In this document: positions 44,656 through 57,275 of the stretch, in pieces
Position numbering within the stretch: the first letter of the stretch is position 1
How the letters are laid out: every line of letters begins with the position of its first letter
Assembly: GCF_009730915.1 (NCBI RefSeq)
Contig: NC_052474.1
Coordinates: 4,561,501 to 4,625,500 of the forward strand
Length of the DNA: 64,000 nucleotides
Reading direction: 5' to 3'
Source of the DNA: Dioscorea cayenensis subsp. rotundata
Taxonomy: Eukaryota; Streptophyta; Magnoliopsida; Dioscoreales; Dioscoreaceae
The notes under the pieces: generated by a model
The model's input: the letters and a program-made list of their open reading frames with translations, nothing else
What the model was told of the DNA's origin: nothing
Database searches by the model: none
Position numbers and translations under genes: made by a program

Positions 44656-44989
44656 CGTAAGGAGGGGGGACGCCTTGCCTTGCCTTGCCTTGCCGGAACT
44701 AACTGGTGGTTTATTAAGTCGTTTTACTTATTCGGAGTTTTAAAATAATAATAATAAGTGGAAATTGCCAAAAAAACACCTGTAAGTTTCTGATATCGCT
44801 AAAAACACTTAGTTTTCTGACTCCTCAAAAAGCCACTTCCTTTTGAATTGATGATTTTTTTAAACCCCCAAACATCAATAGTGATTGATAGAATTAATTT
44901 GGAATTTTTTTGGACGAAATTGTCCCTGCGTGGGAAGTTGTGGCAAGTGTGCGAGTTTGACTATAATGCCCTTGAGGTCTGATGAGTTT

Positions 44990-45270
44990 CTATTTAAAAA
45001 AATGAAGCTTTCTATTTAAAAATATGAGGTATGAGGTTACGTTTAAAAAAATGAGTTTCTATTTAAAAAAATGAGTTTTCTATTTAAAAAAATGAGTTTT
45101 TTGGTTTAAAAAAATGAGTTTTTCGTTTAATAAATGAGTTTTTCAGTATAAGAAATGAGGTTTCGTTTAAAAAAATGAGGGTCTCTGTTTAAGAAATGAG
45201 TTTTTCGTTTAAGAAATGAGGTTTTTGTTTAAAAAAATGAGGTCTCTGTTTAAGAAATGAGTTTTTGTGG
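44990..45270 (+). repeat. Left subterminal repeat array of Mutator-like copy 2
   Basis: About twelve degenerate units of roughly 20 bp with the consensus TTTCTGTTTAAGAAATGAG, with variants TTTAAAAAAATGAG and TTTTTCGTTTAAGAAATGAG. Similar units recur at about 45890-45965. Confidence 0.8.
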
Positions 45271-45396
45271 TGTATTTATCACTCCCAAAATCTCTTTTAT
45301 TGCGATTAGATTTGGGCCGAGTGAGACAAAGCATGCGGCTCACGATCACGATCACGTTGCATGAAAAAAATGGGATTTCAAGTTCGAGAGAAAAAG

Positions 45397-46729
45397 GTGC
45401 AACCTTTCGATGCCTTCGCTCGACGACGAGGAGCATCGCGGTCTTCTCCGAGGGTCGACGGCGAAGAAGATGAAAGAGATGAGGTCGACGACGGGGAAGG
45501 CGATGAAAAGCGAAGGCGAAGGCGGGCGAGATCGAACCCCTCATCGGCGCCGCTTCCTCCCTCCGTTCGTCACGCGACTTAGGCGCCCATGGATCCAAAC
45601 CCCGGAATGATCCCTAACCCTAACCCTATTGCTATCCAGGTTGCGGTCTCCGCGATCGAGAATAGTTCCGTTCAAGTTCAGCTCGTCTTATCCGAGCGTC
45701 AGCACCGAAGACCTCACCACTCCGACCGCCGAGGAACGTCGCTAACCCGGATCGCCAGCGCCGATAAAGATTTCTCCTTTAAGACCCCACAGGCGAGGGC
45801 CACGCTCGAGATTGCTCGCCCGGATCCGGAGCTCGGCACTCAGCGTTCGCGCGAGATCAGCGACGATGAGATACTCAATGTCCCTACTCGATGAGGTCTT
45901 TGTTTAAAAAATAAGCTCTCTGTTTAAGAAATGAGTTCTCTGTTGAAGAAATGAGTTCTCTGTTTATATGCTTGTTTGTCTTTGTTTAACTATCAATGTT
46001 TTACGTTTAATATATTGCGTTTACGTTTAAAAAAAGTGCTTAAATATCGTTGTTTCTATTTAAATATGTACGAGTGCAACCTTTCGATGCCTTCGCTCGA
46101 CGACGAGGAGCATCGCGGTCTTCCCCGAGGTCGGCGAGCGAAGAAGATGAAAAGAGATGAGGTCGACGACGGGGAAGGCGATGAAGGCGAAGCGAAGGCG
46201 GGCGAGATCGAACCCCTCATCGGCGACGCTTCCTCCCTCCGTTCTCGTCAGCGACTTAGGCGCCCATGGATCGAAACCCCGGAATGATCCCTAACCCTAA
46301 CCCTATTGCTATCCATGTTGCGGTCTCCGCGATCGAGAATGGTTCCGTTCGAGTTCGACTCGTCTTATCCGACGTCGCCAGCGAAGACCTCACCACTCCG
46401 ACCGCCGAGGAACGTCGCCAGACCGGATCGCCAACGCCGATAAAGATTTCTCCTTTAAGACCCCACGCGAGCGGGCAGCCCGATATCGCTCGCCCGGATC
46501 CGGAGCTCGGCACTCAGCGTTCGGCGAGATCGCTGACGATGAGATACTCAATGTCCCTACTCGATGAGGGTCTCTGTTTAAAAAAATAAGCTCTCTGTTT
46601 AAGAAATGAGTTCTCTGTTTATATGCTTGTTTGTCTTTGTTTAACTATCGATGTTTCTGTTTAATATATTGCGTTTACGTTTAAAAAACTGCTTAAATAT
46701 CGTTGTTTCTATTTAAATATGTACGAGTG
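45397..46729 (+). repeat. Tandem duplication (677-bp period) of a GC-rich coding-like module
   Basis: The module starting GTGCAACCTTTCGATGCC occurs at 45397 and 46074. Each copy holds a GC-rich part of about 490 bp, then AT-rich array sequence ending TTAAATATGTACGAGTG. The GC-rich part reads on the plus strand as MDPNPGMIPNPNPIAI, then VAVSAIEN, then ARPDPELGTQRS. The frames are kept in parts and broken in others between the two copies. A short CCCTAACCCTAACCCTA run encodes the NPNP part. I do not recognise the source; it resembles captured host sequence. Confidence 0.75.
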
Positions 46730-47035
46730 GCCAAGATTAATTGGTTTTTATATCCAGGATTAATTTATCACGTAAATATTTATTTTTCTGTTTAAATATT
46801 AATGTTTTTGTTTAAAAAATGAGTTTTATGTTTAAAAAAATGAGGTTTCTGTTTAAGAAATGAGTTTTCTGTTTAAGAAATGAGTTTTTTGTTTAAGAAA
46901 TGAGGTTTCTGTTTAAGAAATGAGTTTTTTGTTTAAGAAATGAGGTTTCTGTTTAAGAAATGAATTCTCTGTTTAAGAAATGAACTCTCTGTTTAAAAAA
47001 ATGAGCTCTCTGTTTAAAAAAATGAGTACATGCAA
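46565..47035 (+). repeat. Right subterminal repeat array of Mutator-like copy 2
   Basis: A run of units such as TTTCTGTTTAAGAAATGAG is especially regular at 46840-47030, with period about 20 bp and at least nine units. Confidence 0.8.
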
Positions 47036-47217
47036 AAAGGAATGCAAAAAGAATGAAAAAAATATGCAAAAAGGTTTAAGAGCAATGATGGAATTTCATA
47101 ATGCAGGGGGTAAAAAGGAAGTGAAACAATAAAGGAAGGGTTGTCTGAGGTATGCAAAACTCACAGGGGCTGTTTGGGAAGTTTTGAAATTATCGAGGGG
47201 TAAACAGTAATTTTCCC

Positions 47218-50200
47218 TAATAATAATAATAATAATAATAATAATCTATACATAGTAGCGTTTCAATGGACAATTTTAATTTTATTTTAATAATATTTAA
47301 TATTACTTATAATATTAATAATTAAAAAATATTAATTACACCAAATTATTTATGTAATAATTGTCTATAAGACTTTTGAAATCCTGTGTAAAAAATAGTT
47401 TCCGTAGTAAGAGTTATTTAATTATATTATTTTATATATGATATTACCTCAAAACTCTTTACAAAATTTTTAAATCTCCAATGCGAAGTTGGAGAAAATG
47501 CCTAGTATTATTAAAGTAGATGTATAATCTACTTTGAAAGCGTTTCAGAGAATAATTTAATTTTTTTCAATGACATTTAAAATTTTATTTATATTATTTA
47601 TAATATTAATTATACAGACATTTGAAATCCAAAGTATAAAATAGGTTTTATGGTATGAATTGTTTAAATATATTATTTTATATATGACATTGTTTCAAAA
47701 CTTCTCACAAAATTTTAAAATGATAATGAAAACAGTATGTTAGAGCCAGATTAAAAACCAAAATCTCACATAATTTAATAAAAAAATAATTATCTTTCCA
47801 AAATCACCCCTGATTTATATCTTCACAATTTTTCTCTCATATTAAATTTCAAGAATAGAATTGAATAGAGTGTTAGGATAATTTTAAAAAAAAATAATAA
47901 TAAATGCTTCTTGATGTTTAAAAATGCCAAATAAAAAATACCATGGTTTACGACATATAAAAAAGAATGGAGGGAGTAATTTGTTAAAACGTTTTGTAAA
48001 TAAATAAAATCGTTGTATTGGTGAATAAATGCATTGATTTGTTGGGTGGATTAAATATATAAGATTATACCTGTTGAGGACAAGTGTTTATCTTGAGGGC
48101 GCGCACAAAATATATGGTGAAGGTAATTTTTTTTTTAAAAAAAAATAATATTTATCTGTAAATAGTAACTTAGTAATGTACAAATTTTGTGAGCAAATTA
48201 AAAAAAAAAAATTCTGAAAATAAAAATGAATTCAAACTAACGTTCAAAAAGATATATAAAAAAAAGTAGTTTACCAATTTTTTTTCCTTGTAGATTTGTT
48301 AGTTTTAAAATGTTAAGAGCTCAAGAAAATATTTTCAAATTTGTTAGAATAAATTCAACACTTGTTTTTATATATAAATTGAACAAACCACTTCTCCTAA
48401 TTAATGTTTTTGAGATGGAATTAGTTGTATGCTAATACAGTACAATCAGGATAAAGCTAACAAACTAATAAGCATAGATGAGAGAAAAGCAAAAGTAAGA
48501 AATACACGCGAGTAGTGGATTGGAAACACATACCATGATTCAACACTATCTGTAAATGACAACAACAAATCACCAGGAGTGGATAAGAAACACAAATACT
48601 ATAATTCAACACAATCTGCTGATAACAACAACAAATAGACCAAACCAAATAAAAGGGGCAAACTCGAAGCCATTAAATAATAAATGCTAAAGAATTGCTC
48701 TATGAGAGTGACAAAGGTTCTTGGAGTGATAACAAAGGCAGCGTGAAATCAAAAATTTTTTTGCATGGTCATGAGTAACTACTCTACCTTGACATTTTTA
48801 GAGAATCCGGAGTTACATTTATTCCCACAATAAGCATATAATTATTTTGCATAAAGCTAAAAAAAAGTGATAACAATATGTATAAGAAAATGCAATTATT
48901 TCATTCAAGTTAAATGTTCCACCCAATATCTTGAATAAACATATAGTTAATATTTAAAAACAAACACAAACATAAAAAATCACAATCTTCATTTAATCAG
49001 TAAAACTTTCTATTTTGGAGTATCGGATCAATATGGCGTGCTAATATTGTCCCAGGCTGACCGAGCATGAAAACTTTCTTGTTTAGTTATTCCAAAACCA
49101 CGAATCCTTTGCCTTGGCATAATTTAAATGGTAGTGGGAAGCGATCATAAGTAATTTTTTATTATTAAAAAAAAAAAGATTAGAAGTTTCATTTAAAAAG
49201 GTACTACAGATTTCTGATTATTTATATATTCTCCGAATAGGATCTTCTCTTCTCGGGTCTACCAAATTCAAACGTGAAGATGCGTTGCAACCCGTTCCAA
49301 GGAAGAGAAGTAGAAAACCAACACCCAATCATACGCCACGCCACCAAATTGCCCCCAGTCCAAGACGCAACCATACCTCCATGAAAAAAAGTTCAACAGG
49401 ATCATCTTAGCTACCTATTGGCCCTACCCCAGTTTCCCACGCTTATCATGCCCAGGTCCCAAGCACGGCCATAGTTGCAGTCCAGCCCAGCACTCTGCTT
49501 GCCTTGCCCAGCATCTTTTGAGCTATTGGCTCCCACTCCCAAAAAGCAAACCCAGAGCCATACCCAAAACAGAATAAGCTCCTTATCAATGTACGTACAG
49601 TTAGCTGGTTCATAGCCTTATAGGTTCTAATCCCCCTACGTACATCTGAACAAACAAAACTATAAAAGACTTTAACAAAAAAAAAAAAACTAAACAAGAA
49701 CTCAGATTCAAATATTTGAAAAAACTCACAGTCAAAAAGTTTAATTAGTGTGGAAAGCCAAGACTAATCCGAATAGCCGAGACGATCCCGAGAACGTCTG
49801 ACAGTAAATCGCACTCATTTCGCCGCCTGGTGAGAAGGACACGGTCATTAACTCCGTCAAATGGGCAATCCCCACGTGTCTCTTTTCCCACCGTCTTCCA
49901 TCCCATGCATGCACACATGATGATGCAGACCTTTTCATCCGAATCTCCATTCACATCCCTCCACGTATGTAACAACCGCATGCCCATCCATGCATGATGA
50001 GCGGTCGGCATGGAATCTTCTGGTGATGGTCATGGGTCTCGGGTTTGGTGTGTGGCATTGGGTTTAAGAGATATAGAGAGAGAGAGAGAAAAAAAAAGAA
50101 CACAAAAAAGAAAACAAAAACTAGACCAATCCACCCTTCGTTTCAATCTTCTTTCCAATTTGCATCAGAGTATGTTGTTAGAAATTGTGAAACATTTTAA

Positions 50201-50533
50201 AAGATAAGAACAAAGAAGGGCAGTGTGGGATTATAGAAATTAGAAAGTGAGAAAGAGAGAGAGAGAGAGAGGGAAGAGCCAAAAAGATTAAGGTGAGGAA
50301 ACGGACAATCCGATGACCTCCTCCACCTTCGCGCCCCTAGACTAGACTAGGAACAATAATAACAACTAATAAGCTCAACTGGTTCTTTTATCTCTTCTTT
50401 TTCTATTGCGTATCTTGATGTATATCGTTTGATTGGAGATGTCGGCGTGACGATCGATAGGTTCTCCGCCGCCGGCCGATCGAAGGATAGCTTCGAGGCA
50501 GGGATCGTGGTAGGAGAAGTAGGAGAAGCGATC
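47218..50533. other. Intergenic region and CID gene promoter
   Basis: An AAT microsatellite at 47218-47245 is followed by AT-rich sequence without genes. A 64-bp tandem duplication (AGTGGAT...GATAACAACAACAAAT type) lies at 48514-48640. A G-box-like CCCACGTGTC is at about 49872. GA-rich tracts at 50072-50090 and 50252-50270 suit the leader of the gene at 50534. Confidence 0.5.
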
Positions 50534-50631
50534 ATGGCAGTGATGGAGAGTGGGGATGGTCTTGATCTGGGGTTGAATGGTGGGCCGGTGAACCGAGAGG
50601 TGGAGGGAGGGAAGGAACAGCTGGGGTCTGC

Positions 50632-50663
<32 letters not shown>

Positions 50664-53600
50664 GTGGGGTGGGGGATCAAGGGATGGCTGCGGGAGAGGG
50701 ATTCAAGAGGGAGATGAGGGATCTGGAGGAGCTGCTGTCGAAGCTGAACCCGATGGCGGAGGAGTTCGTGCCGCCGTCCCTTGCTAATGGTAACCATGGA
50801 CCCGGTCCGGTCGCTGCTGGTGGTGCCGGCGGGGGACATTTTTATCCGAGCAATTTTAGTGCGCCGAATGGTCATGTGAATGGTGTCGTCAATGGTACTG
50901 GTGGACGGAGGGTGAGATTTCGCCTCTTTTGTTCGTTCTCTGCGAAAGTTTGATTTTAGTTTATTTATTTTCTGTTTTTATTTTTGATGATTCATTCTTC
51001 TTCTGATTTTAAATTTTTTTCAGAAGAAGAATGGTTATGGACAAGGGAAGCGGCGGATGAATAATAGGACAAGCATGGCGCAGAAAGACGAGGTGATCAG
51101 GAGGACTGTGTATGTTTCTGACATCGATCACCAGGTGAAATTCTCTTGGTCGAGCATTTATAGTTTGGTTGATCCTCTGATTTTCTAGAGGTTCAGGAAA
51201 GGTTTTTATGAATTGTTTTTCCCTTTCCAAAGGCAGTCTTAGGAATAATGGTGTCGTATGACTTGCCTAATAATGGTCTAAGTTTGTAGATCACGAATGT
51301 GAGAAGGGGATTCGATTGATTCTTGGAACTGCCCAGTTTCACGGATGAGTTTGAGAATATAAATTTCAGGTGTTCATGTATACTATGAGTTATCTTGTGC
51401 TGGCTTAGTAGTTGGCAATGACATCACTGTAGTATAGCTGATGATGTTGAGATGAAAGGTTGTTTGGAGACAAGTAATGAGCCAGTAATGCTCTGATGAT
51501 ATGCATAAATTCTAAAAATCAACACAGATTATTGCAGATGGTTTGCTAATACAGATAGCGTAGCTGAAATTTGTTTACAAGTAGCGGGGTTGACTGTTGG
51601 CAAGGAGCAAACATTTGGACGGTTGAAGAATCAAATGTAGTGATTCTTAATGTCTGTAAATGATGGGAAGAACTTGAGTTTGAACATATGCCTTTGTTTT
51701 GGTGGCTTCTAGAGAACGAATATTTTTGTGTGTTAATAGAGTCCTTCTGACATAGCTTACAGCACTGGGCTTCAATGAATTTTTGCATTTTGAATTATAC
51801 TCATTTCATATTAGATTCTTATTTAGGTGGTATTTTACCTGGTATAATATTTGTGCTATGTAAGTAGGTGACTGAAACTTTCTGTTTAAGGGTTTGTCAA
51901 TGTCTTTTCATTATGGTATTATGTAATGTTAATGCTAAAAAAAAATACCATACACATTCCACGGGTGATGTGAATAAAGGGACGATAAATGAATATGAGT
52001 CAGAGAAGTCAGATGTGAACATGTCTTAGCTTACATTTATGTGCTTATGATAACTATTGGGTTGTTCCCACTTTGGCATGGGATCTTTGTTTATGGTTTG
52101 TCCACATGGAATATTGATTCTTGTCCTATATTGAATCCAGTTCAAATAATGTGTTTTTGGTTTAAATCCAACATAGTATTAGAGCTAGGTTATTATGGTT
52201 AGTTGAAATAGACTAGCATGTATTTAGATGGCTTATTAGACTTATTAATAGTCTCATATTAATTAATTGAGTAAATAAAGATATGCATATTTATGCCTGG
52301 GTCTCTCATTCTATTGGTTTACCCTTTTTGGGTTGAATTAAGTTCAGATATTACTTCTTTTTGCTTTGAATCTAACAATAAGGAATAATATTATTGTAAA
52401 CAATGTCAAAAAAAAAGATGGTAGTGGATAGTGATGAGTGAGAAATATAGGATACTGGTTATAATCTTTTTGTGATTTTATATCAGACTGCATATGTAAT
52501 ATAACTAGCAGACAATTATGGGTCCAAACTTATGTTTCTGTCACCTCTTATTTCTTCTTCATACATCTTTTCATTTTTTTTGGGGGGCATCACTTAAATT
52601 GGTTATTTAGATTAGATGATCAATTGGAACTTCTGGTTCACAAACCTATTCCATGTGACTGTCCTACTACTGTATTGCTTTTTTTATCTTCACAAGATGG
52701 AAGTGATCACAAAGTCTGTTATTCATCAAGGCGTTTAATTTAGCTGGAGAGGTGTTTGTTTTTACATGTGAAAATGGTGTCGAATTGTATATGGTTTGAG
52801 CCTTGTTCCCCTTTCATGATTATTAAATAGAAAGGGACCCTAATCAGAGAATTTGGTGGCAAAGATGATAATGCTAAGTTTAACCACCCTCTTCAACTTG
52901 TTTAGGTGAGCTCTCTTCAATGAGTGTAGCAAGTTATTCAGAAAGAGCTTGCTGCCATGAAATAACAAAATGGTTTTTTAGCAATGACTGGAAGCACAAT
53001 TCAGCAATCCAAGGCTTCATGCTTGTATTGCTTTAAACAATATCTGATGGCTGTATATGATCCCTCAGGTCCATAGATTGAAATCTAACTGCACCAAATC
53101 TGAAATTCAGTGCATATTGTCATATTGCCTGCATTTTGCACAAATTTTGTCCAGCATGGTTCATGATAATTGTCATGATAATTGTCAAAAGTGTTCATGG
53201 TGTATGGGACAACGTTGATAAAATGTAAGATTGACATGATCATTATGGGAAGTGCTTATTAAAAAAATTACATGGTACTTGTTGATGCAGATTTATTTTT
53301 GTTTTTAGACTTGTCAACCTTTTTTCCTGGAAAGCAATGGAAATGGATTAGTCGCATTGGTGGTTGACTGTGCAACAATATAAATTGATTTCAATGGTTT
53401 TTAAGAACAGACTCTTATATAACAGGGTGATGAAGGAAGGTAATAGGTGTTAAAAAAACATTATTTAATTACTCATGGTTTAAATAATACTACTTTAACA
53501 AAAGGGAGAAGTAGATCGGGGAAGGTAAATGGGATACATGATTGATGCGTTGGAAATTAGATGGGCAAGGTAAAAGGGAGAACATCAAGAGAAGGTAGAT

Positions 53601-56600
53601 GTGTTGGAGAACGGACAATAAGTTGAGGCACAAAGGATTTGTACCTGATTTCTCCACTTAAACAGCAGACATAAAGTTTGTCTAACATCTAAATAGAAAA
53701 TCATAAAAGAATTGCACAAAGCTGAGTTTTATGTTTACTTATATCTCATAAATATTCATAAATATTTTAGTTTTCTCTCTTCCCTTCTCATTTTGAAGTT
53801 ATGAAGATCTTTCTTTTACGAAAAGTTGTAACCTGACTCTTTTGCTATATAGGTCACTGAAGAACAGCTTGCAGCTCTATTCATCAATTGCGGAAATGTA
53901 AACCCCTGCTTATCCAACATTTCTGATCCTCTTTGAGTTTTTCTTCAAACCTGGTGTTTCTGAAAATTCACCCTTCACTTTGATGAAGGTTGTTGACTGT
54001 CGCATTTGTGGTGACCCAAATTCTGTTCTGCGTTTTGCTTTTATAGAATTTACAGATGAAGGCAAGTTTCCTGTTGCTGCACAGCACTATTAAGATTCTT
54101 GTATAATTGAGATCATTATTTATTTATTTATTTATGGTGCTTCAGAAGGTGCAAGGGCTGCTTTAAGTCTGGCAGGAACAATGCTTGGCTACTACCCTGT
54201 AAGGGTGCTCCCTTCAAAGACTGCAATAGCACCTGTTAACCCAACATTTTTGCCAAAGGTAAGACCTGAAGATTATGTGTCGTTTATATGTCTTTATAGT
54301 GCGTTGGTAATGTTATTCTGTATGATTTGTTCTGTCACCTAAAAAATTCTTCAGTCTGAAGATGAGCGTGAAATGTGCACGAGGACTATCTATTGTACAA
54401 ATATTGACAAGAAGGTATTGAGGTCTTCTAAAGTTCAGTCTGTCTCTCTTTATTATTTGGTCAGGTCATGCCATTGTGATAAATTCCCCTTTTTATGTTT
54501 CAGGTTTCTCAATCGGATCTCAAACTCTTCTTCGAGTCAATATGCGGAGAGGTTTGTTCTTTTGTAATTCAAGTGGTTCATGACTGAATAACAGGATTGG
54601 TCGTCTATGAAGATAATTGGTTAACTTAATGGAAGAAACTCATACTGATTTTTTTTTTTTTTTGGTGTAGGTTTATCGCTTGAGGCTTCTTGGAGATTAT
54701 CATCACTCTACCCGCATTGCATTTGTCGAATTTGCTATGGTTAGTATTCTTGCTATGTTCATTTTGCCCAGTATATTAGCTGCCAGGTATTTATCATATC
54801 TATTGTGATTGAGTTGGGTTTGCTTATTCATGGACCCAAAAAGTTGATTTATTTTTGAGGTAGTAAAAACTTGAGCTTGATAATTGATTGGCTTTTTTAT
54901 CTTCACAATTATGGATGGAATTTTGGAGATTGCATTTTTCCTGCTTCCATATTCGTACAGGCCTCCCTCATGTCTAGTTGCAAATGGTAAAGATTTATTC
55001 CTTGAGTATGGATTATGTATTCTATACACTACTCGCATTTTTAACATCTAATGACTAAAACAGCAGTTTAGCGTTTGAACCATGAATTTAGAGGCCTTTG
55101 TTAACATGATTTTAATTTAGCTTGCTCAAATTTAATTTTTTTTAACACCCTTTTCAGTTGTTACTGGAATTAATTCACCATTATTGATGGACTGTGTTTT
55201 TTTACAAGTGGTTTATGCTGCTACTGATGCAGCTATGTATATCATTCTCATGACTGTATTGTGTTGTCTAATGTCTATAACAAATCTAATATAGGTCACT
55301 CTGAATTAAAGTCTGTATATGGCTTGAAAATCTTATGACAAAATTCTTATGACATCTGGGGTCATATGTTTGGTCCACTCTGCATATGTGGCTGGGCTCA
55401 AGTAGATCAAATATAGGCAGCATCAAATCTGTTGCTGTGGTTGAGGTGGATCCTAATGTCAAGCTCGCTTTTTTGGTTCTGTCCTTTGTCTGCGTTGGCC
55501 TTTTGTTGTATAAATATGCCGTGAGGTAGGTTAGAGTGCCAGAGTCATGACCTTCGCCTAAGGTTTAATTCGGTGTAGGTACCTTCTGTAATTGGTAGTA
55601 TTAAAAGAATCTATTATTTTTTTTTATCTATTCTTTCTTGGTTCCTCTCTTTATTAGTCGCTTGCTAGCAGTGAGCGCTGAATTTGTTGTTGAAAAGCCT
55701 CGTTGTGTTATGGATCTTCTGTCTCAGTCATATGAATGATCCACTTTTAATTGCAATCTATAATAAACCATTTCTATCATTAAATGATTCCTCTTCTTTC
55801 TTGTTGCGCCTAATGTCATGTTTTGCAAAGTAGTGATGCCTGTGCATCAACATTAACGTGCAACATTTTACTGGACAATGATTACCACCAAGCAAATGCA
55901 TGGAAGACTATATATGATGTTTTGGAATAAATCTGTGATATTTGTCTATTATTTCACATAAAACTTTTACGATGAACTCCACTTTATTGCAAATTTTATT
56001 TTCATTTTTTTCTGTTTTTAGCCTGCATATGCAGCTTAGCTTTTCAAATCCGCATCTGCACAGGCATATGTGCTAGTTGGCTCAGGATTGATTGCATGAT
56101 GTGATAAACACTGTATGCGGCAAAGGTTTCCCTCATTTTTCTAGTTTCTTGTTATCGTCTACATTCTAGGACAAGATGCAAATCATGTCATGTCCTCCAT
56201 TCCTGGCCATAGCTACTTAGTAAAACCCTTATCTTCCTGTGGCTTGTGATGCAGTAGTTTATGTCCAAGTAAATATTTCATCTTATTTTATTGTTTTACG
56301 TGCCATGAGTGCTTGATTATTTTTCTCAAATTTGTATATACCTCTCAATTGGAAGCTCAGTTCTTAACTAACCTATACAACACAGTTATGTTGTAAATGC
56401 CAATTTCTTCAACTGTTTATAGTCTAAAAATTTGACAAATAGTTATTGCCTTTTCTTTTGGTGTAGAATCTTGGTACCTGATGATTCAAATGACTTCCTT
56501 TAGTCTTATCTAAGTATATAGCAAGAGCATGCACAACTTGTTTAGGCATGATTGGAGTTCTGTAAAGAGTCCAAATCTACTGATTTCCTTTAATACTTAC

Positions 56601-57275
56601 AATCTTTTCACCTGCTTATCAATCTCCATGAAAATCCACAAATCCAGTATTGTGAAGAACCACTGTGAATTATGTAGACTCGCAAAGGCTATTAGCATGT
56701 GAACCTTTATTCAAGAAATTTGATGTGAAAGATTGAGGCACCCACAACCTACAATTATTGCTGTCTGATGCAAGTTATTCATTGACAACCATATCAAGCT
56801 GTAGGTTTATTTGGGGACCATTTAGATTTGATAGGATTTCAGGTAAAATATTCTGTTGGGTGGTGACATGTAACTCTACTTTCTATGATGATTTTATGAT
56901 GTTTCTATTGAATTGATTCTCTTCCATGACAATTGCGTGAAGAACAGCTTGCTTCCGGAGTATCTTCTCTTCTCTGATAACACTGTTAGTAGTGTGAGAA
57001 GTATCGGAACTCATTTATAGATTTTCAGCAACATGTTGGTTAATCTATAATTTCATAAATCTTGCAGGCTGACAGTGCAATAGCTGCTCTGAACTGCAGC
57101 GGAGTGGTTCTTGGATCCTTGCCCATTAGGTGACAATTTTGACTCTGTATCTGTTGCGTTACTAATATTTGGTCAGCCTGATATGAGATGGAACTTAAAT
57201 CCTTGTGAATAAATCAGGGTTAGTCCTTCAAAGACTCCAGTGCGTCCACGCGCCCCTCGTCCACCGTTGCATTGA
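50534..57275 (+). CDS. Polyadenylate-binding protein-interacting protein, CID8-13 type
   Basis: An RNA-binding protein that docks on the MLLE domain of poly(A)-binding protein through a PAM2 motif. Ten exons join in frame to 338 aa: 50534-50911, 51024-51134, 53853-53897, 53989-54061, 54146-54258, 54355-54414, 54504-54551, 54671-54739, 57068-57129 and 57218-57275. PAM2 is SKLNPMAEEFVPPS at residues 69-82, preceded by ten Gln encoded by pure CAG (50633-50662). A basic patch GQGKRRMNNRTSMAQ leads into RRM1 (VYVSDIDHQ and FAFIEFTDE) and RRM2 (IYCTNIDKK and IAFVEFAM), ending SPSKTPVRPRAPRPPLH. This is the full layout of the family. The intron after exon 4 has a GC donor (54062-54063). Introns 2 and 8 exceed 2.3 kb. 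The start MAVMES resembles the family start; upstream in-frame codons lack an ATG. Confidence 0.93.
52138..52392. repeat. LTR-like repeat in CID intron 2
   Basis: Sequence of the style TAGTATTAGAGCTAGG, then TCTCATATTAATTAATTGAG, GGGTCTCTCATTCTATTGG, TTTACCCTTTTTGGGTTGAA and TTCAGATAT. This string of motifs is common in short plant LTR elements and resembles the repeat at 34690-35040. No duplication at the flanks was identified. Confidence 0.4.

Larger units (their letters stand above)
44758..47217 (+). mobile_element. Mutator-like element, copy 2 (complete, non-autonomous)
   Basis: About 2.46 kb. The left end is GTGGAAATTGCCAAAAAAAC, and the right end, read inwards, is GGGAAAATTACTGTTTACCC. 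The left 80 bp align with the terminus of the copy at 1-3072. The flanks are a run of AAT units on both sides (TAATAATAA), so a 9-bp target duplication is compatible but cannot be proven because the insertion lies in a microsatellite. Inside: long arrays of TCTGTTTAAGAAATGAG-like units on both sides of a GC-rich core that is itself duplicated in tandem. No transposase. It lies next to the promoter of the PPR gene. Confidence 0.72.

Noticed and set aside
45610..45635. Interstitial telomeric repeat CCCTAACCCTAACCCTA
   Set aside because: Only about two and a half units, within the repeated module of the Mutator-like element (also near 46289); too short to suggest a telomere-derived insertion.
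49446..50011. Minus-strand open frames upstream of the CID gene
   Set aside because: No recognisable motifs, overlapping frames and no splice-supported model; likely promoter-region chance ORFs.
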